A DNA stretch of 64,000 nucleotides from Strongyloides papillosus. Its lineage: Eukaryota; Nematoda; Chromadorea; Rhabditida; Strongyloididae. Shown piece by piece: positions 58,938 through 64,000 of the stretch. The position numbers and the translations under genes are program-made. The stretch spans positions 2,294,001 through 2,358,000 of the forward strand of contig SRSI01000009.1 in assembly GCA_005656395.1 (NCBI GenBank). Reading direction: 5' to 3'. The first letter of the stretch is position 1; each line of letters starts with the position of its first letter. The notes beneath the pieces were generated by a model. It saw only the letters and a program-made list of their open reading frames with translations. It had not been told where the DNA came from and made no database searches.

Positions 58938-61133
58938 TTATCTTTTTGCTACAATCTTGATCTTTGGATTTTTTGATGGGTTATTTGATTTCGAACCACT
59001 CATAGAAATTGATGAATTTGATAAACTTTCTAATATTATCGGTACCTTTAATTTTGAATAGGATGTATTTGATGTGAGTGTACTAGAAGTAGAAGTCGAT
59101 TGAAGAGACGATAAACTACTATCATTATTATTTGTCCTTTTTTTCTTTTTTAATTTCAGGCAAATAACAATACTAACTGATATAATTATTGTTATTACGA
59201 TTATTGATACAGCTACAATTGTAATAATCAATGCAGTAGATAAGTCACCATTTGAAGTGCTATTGGAATTACTATTTAAAGTGCCATTTGAACGACGAGT
59301 TAGATTACCATTAGTAGTATTTTCTACTAAAACCACATCTTCAGGTTTAAATTTTCTCTTTAATAATATGAACGATTCATTAAAAGCATGATATTCACAA
59401 AATAATTTCATAACACCATTATTATAATCATTATAATCATCGAAAATAATTAAACTTTCATTTACAGTAAAAGCTGATGGATTGTCCAAATTGTTTAATA
59501 CTCTCCCTGAAGGTAATTCTATTTTAATCACAGATAATACTCCTACTTCCTTATAATTCTTATAACAAAAAAATAAATTATTTGTTTTGGAAATATGTGC
59601 AACAGGTTCAATCAAAATAACTTGCTTCTCTGGTAGTAAAACAAATTCTGATTCTTTTATCTTACTATTATTTTTATCTTTAGCCATTCCACAACTGTAA
59701 TATCCATAAATATTTTTTGGATCCATTATTGAAGAGATATTTATTGTATCCAAATTATTTGAACTATTAAAGTTAGATAATTTTCCTTTAAAAAGTACAA
59801 ATTTATATCTTTTTAAATAAAAGTCTTCATATCTTTTACCACTATCATCATCTACAACAGCTTGACATCCAACATGTAATATTTTATTTTCATTCGATTC
59901 TGTACCAATTTTTACTAACTTTATCCCACTAGCTGTTTTATTATAATTAAATATTTTATCATTAATTCTTAGATGTAATGTCGCTTTTTTGTCAGGAACT
60001 ATTCCATTACACATTGGTTCTACTTTCTTTTGTTTATCAAAGAACTTATCAGTTAATTCTCCATTTCTCGTATAATCACTTATAGTCAATCTTATTGTAG
60101 ATTTCTCATAGACTATGATTATTTGGCCAGAATAAATTTTATCTTTTTTAGGATTAAATTTTTTAATTTCTCTACTATTTCCATCGTAATTTATATTATC
60201 TGGTATATAGGAGAAAGAATAATAATTAATAGGATTAATTTCTTTATCTAAACATTTAACTCCGGTTTTAGTAGTTTCAATCTTGTCATAACTAGTACTT
60301 TGATTACCAAATTTTAACTTAACACCAACATTAATTTCCTTAAAATTGGGTTGGTAAATTTTTCCACAATAAAGAATTATATTATCATTTGATGAAGGAA
60401 TTACAGGAACAAATATATGACGATCATTATATTCATCAGGAAACTGAATACCATTCTCCATAACATAATTGGAAGGAATAAACTTCGTTAGATTAATATT
60501 TGGAATCCAATTTGTATAAGGACATGGAATCAATGGATACCTATGATTATCATATACATATGTACCAAATATAATATCTTTGTCTTTGTTATTAATTACC
60601 ACATAAAATACATCTTTTTCTTTGGAATTTAATATTTCATTTAGGATGTTATCAGTATGAGGTCTATAATAGATTCCTATTTCACAAATCTTTAATGAGC
60701 ATGTTCTAGGTTTGTCATAACGTAGAAACAAGCTTCTTTTTTCATATTCAGAAATGAGAGAGTTATTAATTGTCTGATAGTATTTAGTAGGGCAAAACAT
60801 TAAAATGATTTTTTTGTCATCTTCAAAATGTCCGTAATTAAATTTGCTAATATCAATTTCAATAATGTAAACTTTCTTAGCATTAAGCACTTCCTCTAGT
60901 GTTTTTCCATTATATTTATAATCTTTATAAAAGTCATTTTCAACATGTGGATAGTAACGATTATTAGTGACAGGAGGACTTCCATTTTTGTAGATACCAA
61001 TTCCTACCTCAATCCGGGACAGATTTCCTAAATTTTCTAAACATTTGTACCCGTCGTTATTTCCATATAGACTAACGAAAAATTGATGTAGTTGAAGGAA
61101 TATTAAAATAATATTCCGTAATAATAACTTCAT
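58938..61133 (-). CDS. Large type-I membrane protein, lineage-specific family (intact)
   Basis: Single exon, 731 aa. Start at the ATG 61133, directly before a signal peptide (MKLLLRNIILIFLQLHQFFV); an upstream TTG is ignored. The extracellular part (about 25-635) is N-glycosylation rich and holds about 6 beta-like units, most ending with hydrophobic-x-Cys: IILMFCP, PLIPCPYTNWIP, IILYCGKIY, LHVGCQAVV, YGYYSCGM, LFFCYKNY, KLFCEYHAF. One membrane helix (about 638-662, ALIITIVAVSIIVITIIISV) and a KLKKKKR stop-transfer lead to a Ser/Thr-rich tail with LKVPIIL and SISMSGSKS. No family recognised. Layout suggests an adhesion or receptor-like surface protein; two paralogues lie in the window. Confidence 0.85.
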   Translation of the reverse strand: MKLLLRNIILIFLQLHQFFVSLYGNNDGYKCLENLGNLSRIEVGIGIYKNGSPPVTNNRYYPHVENDFYKDYKYNGKTLEEVLNAKKVYIIEIDISKFNYGHFEDDKKIILMFCPTKYYQTINNSLISEYEKRSLFLRYDKPRTCSLKICEIGIYYRPHTDNILNEILNSKEKDVFYVVINNKDKDIIFGTYVYDNHRYPLIPCPYTNWIPNINLTKFIPSNYVMENGIQFPDEYNDRHIFVPVIPSSNDNIILYCGKIYQPNFKEINVGVKLKFGNQSTSYDKIETTKTGVKCLDKEINPINYYSFSYIPDNINYDGNSREIKKFNPKKDKIYSGQIIIVYEKSTIRLTISDYTRNGELTDKFFDKQKKVEPMCNGIVPDKKATLHLRINDKIFNYNKTASGIKLVKIGTESNENKILHVGCQAVVDDDSGKRYEDFYLKRYKFVLFKGKLSNFNSSNNLDTINISSIMDPKNIYGYYSCGMAKDKNNSKIKESEFVLLPEKQVILIEPVAHISKTNNLFFCYKNYKEVGVLSVIKIELPSGRVLNNLDNPSAFTVNESLIIFDDYNDYNNGVMKLFCEYHAFNESFILLKRKFKPEDVVLVENTTNGNLTRRSNGTLNSNSNSTSNGDLSTALIITIVAVSIIVITIIISVSIVICLKLKKKKRTNNNDSSLSSLQSTSTSSTLTSNTSYSKLKVPIILESLSNSSISMSGSKSNNPSKNPKIKIVAKR

Positions 61134-61270
61134 AATATAATAAAATTGACTATGAAACAAAAAAAAAATTAGTTAAATATATAAATTTATTTAATTAGTA
61201 AATTTGAATAATTTTTTACTCAAATTTTTTTAAAATTACAAATTATCTGGAAATTGTCATCAAAAAGAAC
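61134..61270 (-). repeat. Upstream block shared with the next paralogue
   Basis: Sequence before this gene (with TATAAATTTATTTAATTAG and CAAATTTTTTTAAAATTA) aligns with 63849-63990, before the neighbouring paralogue, at a level well above chance. The duplication therefore included the promoter region. Confidence 0.6.
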
Positions 61271-61639
61271 GTTATAGAGTTGGTCTTTCAATTGTTTTAG
61301 AAACCATCATATTTTATTAATTTAATAAAAACGTTATTTTCTGTAAAAAAAATATGCTTAAGATAACCAAAAAAGTTTTTTTAAGAAGAACTTGACAAAC
61401 TATAGTTAAAAACCTTAATGATTCATTTTCTCCATCAAGTTAAAAAAAACGCATCTTTTAGCTATTTATTCATAAAAATAAATCAATTTTGAAAAAAGTA
61501 CTGACAAAGTAAAATTTTTTTATTATAGGTATTTTAAAAAATTTTTAGACATACAAACAAACATAACGTTCTAGTTATTATTTTAAATATATATTATAAT
61601 TTTTTCAATTAAACTATTTTATGATTTATAAGGTAGATT
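61271..61639. other. Intergenic between tandem paralogues
   Basis: AT-rich, no other element recognised. Confidence 0.45.
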
Positions 61640-63848
61640 TCATTCTGTCTTCGAAATTTTTCTATCATGTGAAACAATTTTGGTCTTTGGATTTTTTGAT
61701 ATCTCTTTTGATTTAAAAGTACTCATGGAAATTGATGAATCTGATTGACTTCCTAATATTATTGGTACCTTTACTTTTGAACGACTATTTTTTGATGTCA
61801 GAATACTGGAACTGGAATTTGAAGCTGATCGAGAAGCCGATGAGAAACTTCTACTACTGCCACTACTACTACTATTTCGCATTTTCTTCTTCTTATTTTT
61901 TAACTTCACGCAAATAATAACACTGACTGATATAATTATTGTTATTATAATTATGGATACGGCTACAATTGTAGTAATCAATAATGTAGATAAGCTACTA
62001 TTTGAAGTATTATTTGAACTAACACTTTGATTGTTATTAGTAGCAATTTCTCGCAAAACTATATTATCAGATATAAATTTTCTCTTTAATAATATGAATG
62101 GTTCATTAAAAGCATGATATTCACAAATTAATGTCATAACACCATTATTGTAATCATTATAATCATCGAAAATAATTAAACTTTCATTCGCAGCAAAAGA
62201 TGATGGATTGTCTAAATTATTTAATTCTCTTCCTGAATGTAATTCTATTTTAATAACAGATAAATCTCCTATTTCCATATAATTCTTATAACAAAAAAAT
62301 GAATTGTTTGCTTTAGAAATGTTTGTAACCGGTTCGATCAAAATAACTTGCTTCTCTGGTAGTAAAACAAATTCTGATTCTCTTATATTACTGTTCTTTT
62401 TATCTTTATCCATTCCACAACTGTAATATCCATAAATATTTTTTAGATCAATTGTTGAATAGATATTTATTGTATCCAAATTATTTGAACTATTAAAGTT
62501 AGATAATTTCCCTTTAAAAAGTACAAATTTATATCTTTTTAAATAAAAGTCTTCATATCTTTTACCACTATCATCATCTACAACAGCATGACATCCAACA
62601 TGTAACATTTTATTTCTTCTCGATTTTACATCAATTTTTACTAACATTATCCCACTATCCGTTTTTTTAAAACTAATTTTTTCATCATCAATTTTGAGGT
62701 GTAGTGTTGCGATTTTGTCAGGAACTATTCCACTACATATTGGTTCTACTTTTTTCCTATTATCAAAAAATTCGTTTCTTATTTCTTCGTGATCTACAGC
62801 ACCTATCATTTGACGTATATTATCCTCTTTATAGATCAACATCATTTGACCAGAATATATTCTATCTACTTCTGGATGAAATTTTTTAAGTTCTCTATCA
62901 TTTCCATAGTAATTTGTATTATCTGGTGTATATGAAAAAATATTGTTTGAATAAGTTTTATTATCAGAACATTTGACTCCAGTGGTGGTAACTTCAATAT
63001 TATTATAAGTAGTATTCTTCCTATTTAATTTTAATTGTACACCAACATTAATTTCCTTAAAATTAGGTTGATAAATTTTTCCACAATAAAGAATTGAACC
63101 ATTTTTTGATGATGGAATTCCAGGAACAAATAAATGACGATCATAATCATTATAAGGAAACTCAATACCGTTCTCTATAACATAATTTGATGGAATAAAC
63201 TTTGTTAGAATATTTTTTGGAATCCAATTTGTATAAGGACATGGTATCAATGGATAATTGTGATCATCGTATAAGTATGTACCAAATATAATATCTTTTT
63301 CTTCTCCTGTATTACTAAGTACCACATAATATGCCTCTTTATCTTCAAAATTTAATATTCCATCTTGAGTTATTTGAGTATAAGGTCTATAATAAATTCC
63401 TATTTCACAAATCTTTAATGAACAAACTCTAGGATCATCATAGTTTAAGTACAAATCTTCTTCACCAAGTTTAATTTCCAAATTAGAGCTATATATCATA
63501 GAATTTGTTAGGACAAAACATTAAAAGAATTTTATTATTATCCTCAAAAGTTTTGTTGTTGAATTTACTTAAATCAACCTGAAGAATATAAACTTTTTTG
63601 GCATTAAATAATTTCTCTAATGTTTCTCCTTTATATTTATATTCATAAGTGTAATTTTCAATGAGTACAAATTCACGATTATTGGTGTTATGATGTGCAT
63701 ATTCCTCATGGGCACCAATTGCTACGTCCAATCTGGGAATTTGTATAGTATCTAAACAAGAGTACTTATTTTTTCCTTTATATAAACTAAGGGCAAATTG
63801 ATGTAGTTGAAGGCATATTAAAATAGTTTTCCATAATAATAACTTCAT
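61640..63848 (-). pseudogene. Tandem paralogue of the large surface protein, one frameshift
   Basis: About 735 codons, lined up along its full length with the gene at 58938-61133: signal peptide MKLLLWKTILICLQLHQFAL, GETLEKLFNAKKVYILQVDL, CPYTNWIP, GCHAVVDDDSGKRYEDFY, YYSCGMDKD, membrane helix and the tail with VKVPIIL and SSISMS. At 63489-63510 the frame moves by one base: the N-terminal frame runs ILLMFCPNKFY and stops, while the matching continuation (LGEEDLYLNYDDPRVCSLK) is in another frame. No plausible intron fits. Everything else is open, so this is either a very young pseudogene, an assembly indel, or a phase-variant allele. Confidence 0.75.
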
Positions 63849-64000
63849 AGCTCAATAAAAATGATTATTGAAGAAAAAAATTGTTAAAACTATAAATTTA
63901 TTTAATTTGTAAATTCGAATAATTGTTTATCCAAATTTTTTTAATTTATAAATTATATGGAAAAAGTCATTAAAGAGACATAAAAGAATTATAAAGTCAT
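63849..64000 (-). other. Upstream region of the frameshifted paralogue
   Basis: Matches 61134-61270; AT-rich, contains the shared CTATAAATTTATTTAATTTG block. The window ends here, so further tandem copies could lie beyond. Confidence 0.5.

Noticed and set aside
63495..63525. Short GTCCTAAC...ATATAG segment as a 26-31 bp intron in the frameshifted paralogue
   Set aside because: Shorter than any other intron here, and it would remove the conserved FCP cysteine.
1..64000. tRNA, rRNA, SL RNA, transposon, CRISPR signals
   Set aside because: No GGTTCRAATCC-type box, transposase-like frame, terminal inverted repeats or spaced repeat array seen by eye; a tRNAscan/Rfam run would settle the RNA genes.

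Overview
The window reads as nuclear DNA of a parasitic nematode of the Strongyloides type. This rests on the very AT-rich intergenic DNA, introns of mostly 39-56 bp with GTAAGT/GTAAAT donors and T-rich TTTTAG/TTTCAG acceptors, many single-exon long genes, acceptor sites placed a few bases before start codons (as for spliced-leader trans-splicing), a nematode Sra/Srab-type chemoreceptor, and proteins matching C. elegans families. The species cannot be fixed from the sequence. I rebuilt exon joins by hand from splice signals and reading phase; every join given keeps the frame and continues the protein family.

Positions 1-48000 are mostly conserved cellular genes. In order: PIAS-type SUMO ligase (-), exocyst Sec6 (-), MESD/Boca chaperone (-), a small unknown gene (-), calcium-activated nucleotidase/apyrase (+), an amino-acid transporter (+), farnesyltransferase beta (+), CEBPZ/Noc1 (+), a Vasa/DDX3-like DEAD-box helicase (+), RAD17 (+), an Sra/Srab-like chemoreceptor (-), PEX3 (+), a FARP/FRMD7-like FERM protein (-), an ERICH3-like acidic repeat protein (-), a small unknown gene (+), syndapin/PACSIN (-), DNLZ and COQ4 (+, reading frames overlapping by 8 bp), a peptide-type GPCR (+), RBM25 (+) and U2SURP/SR140 (-). 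Several sit in compact groups: transporter-FNTB-CEBPZ run head to tail with gaps of 142 and 110 bp, DNLZ-COQ4 overlap, and the two splicing factors RBM25 and U2SURP converge with 33 bp between their stop codons.

Positions 49000-64000 look different: lineage-restricted secreted and membrane proteins with visible duplication and decay. A large type-I membrane protein family has three copies on the minus strand: a badly broken one (49060-50650), an intact one (58938-61133) and one with a single frameshift (61640-63848). Between them are an MFS-transporter pseudogene, a highly codon-biased secreted protein with four related domains, a divergent SLC6-like transporter, and a pair of small secreted cysteine-rich genes, one of which has lost its start codon and gained a stop. 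This is the most likely place for undescribed biology: a young, turning-over cluster of surface/secreted proteins with a conserved cytoplasmic tail and a possible gene-conversion tract.

I saw no transposon, CRISPR array, rRNA or tRNA, though tRNAs and small RNAs were only scanned for by eye.
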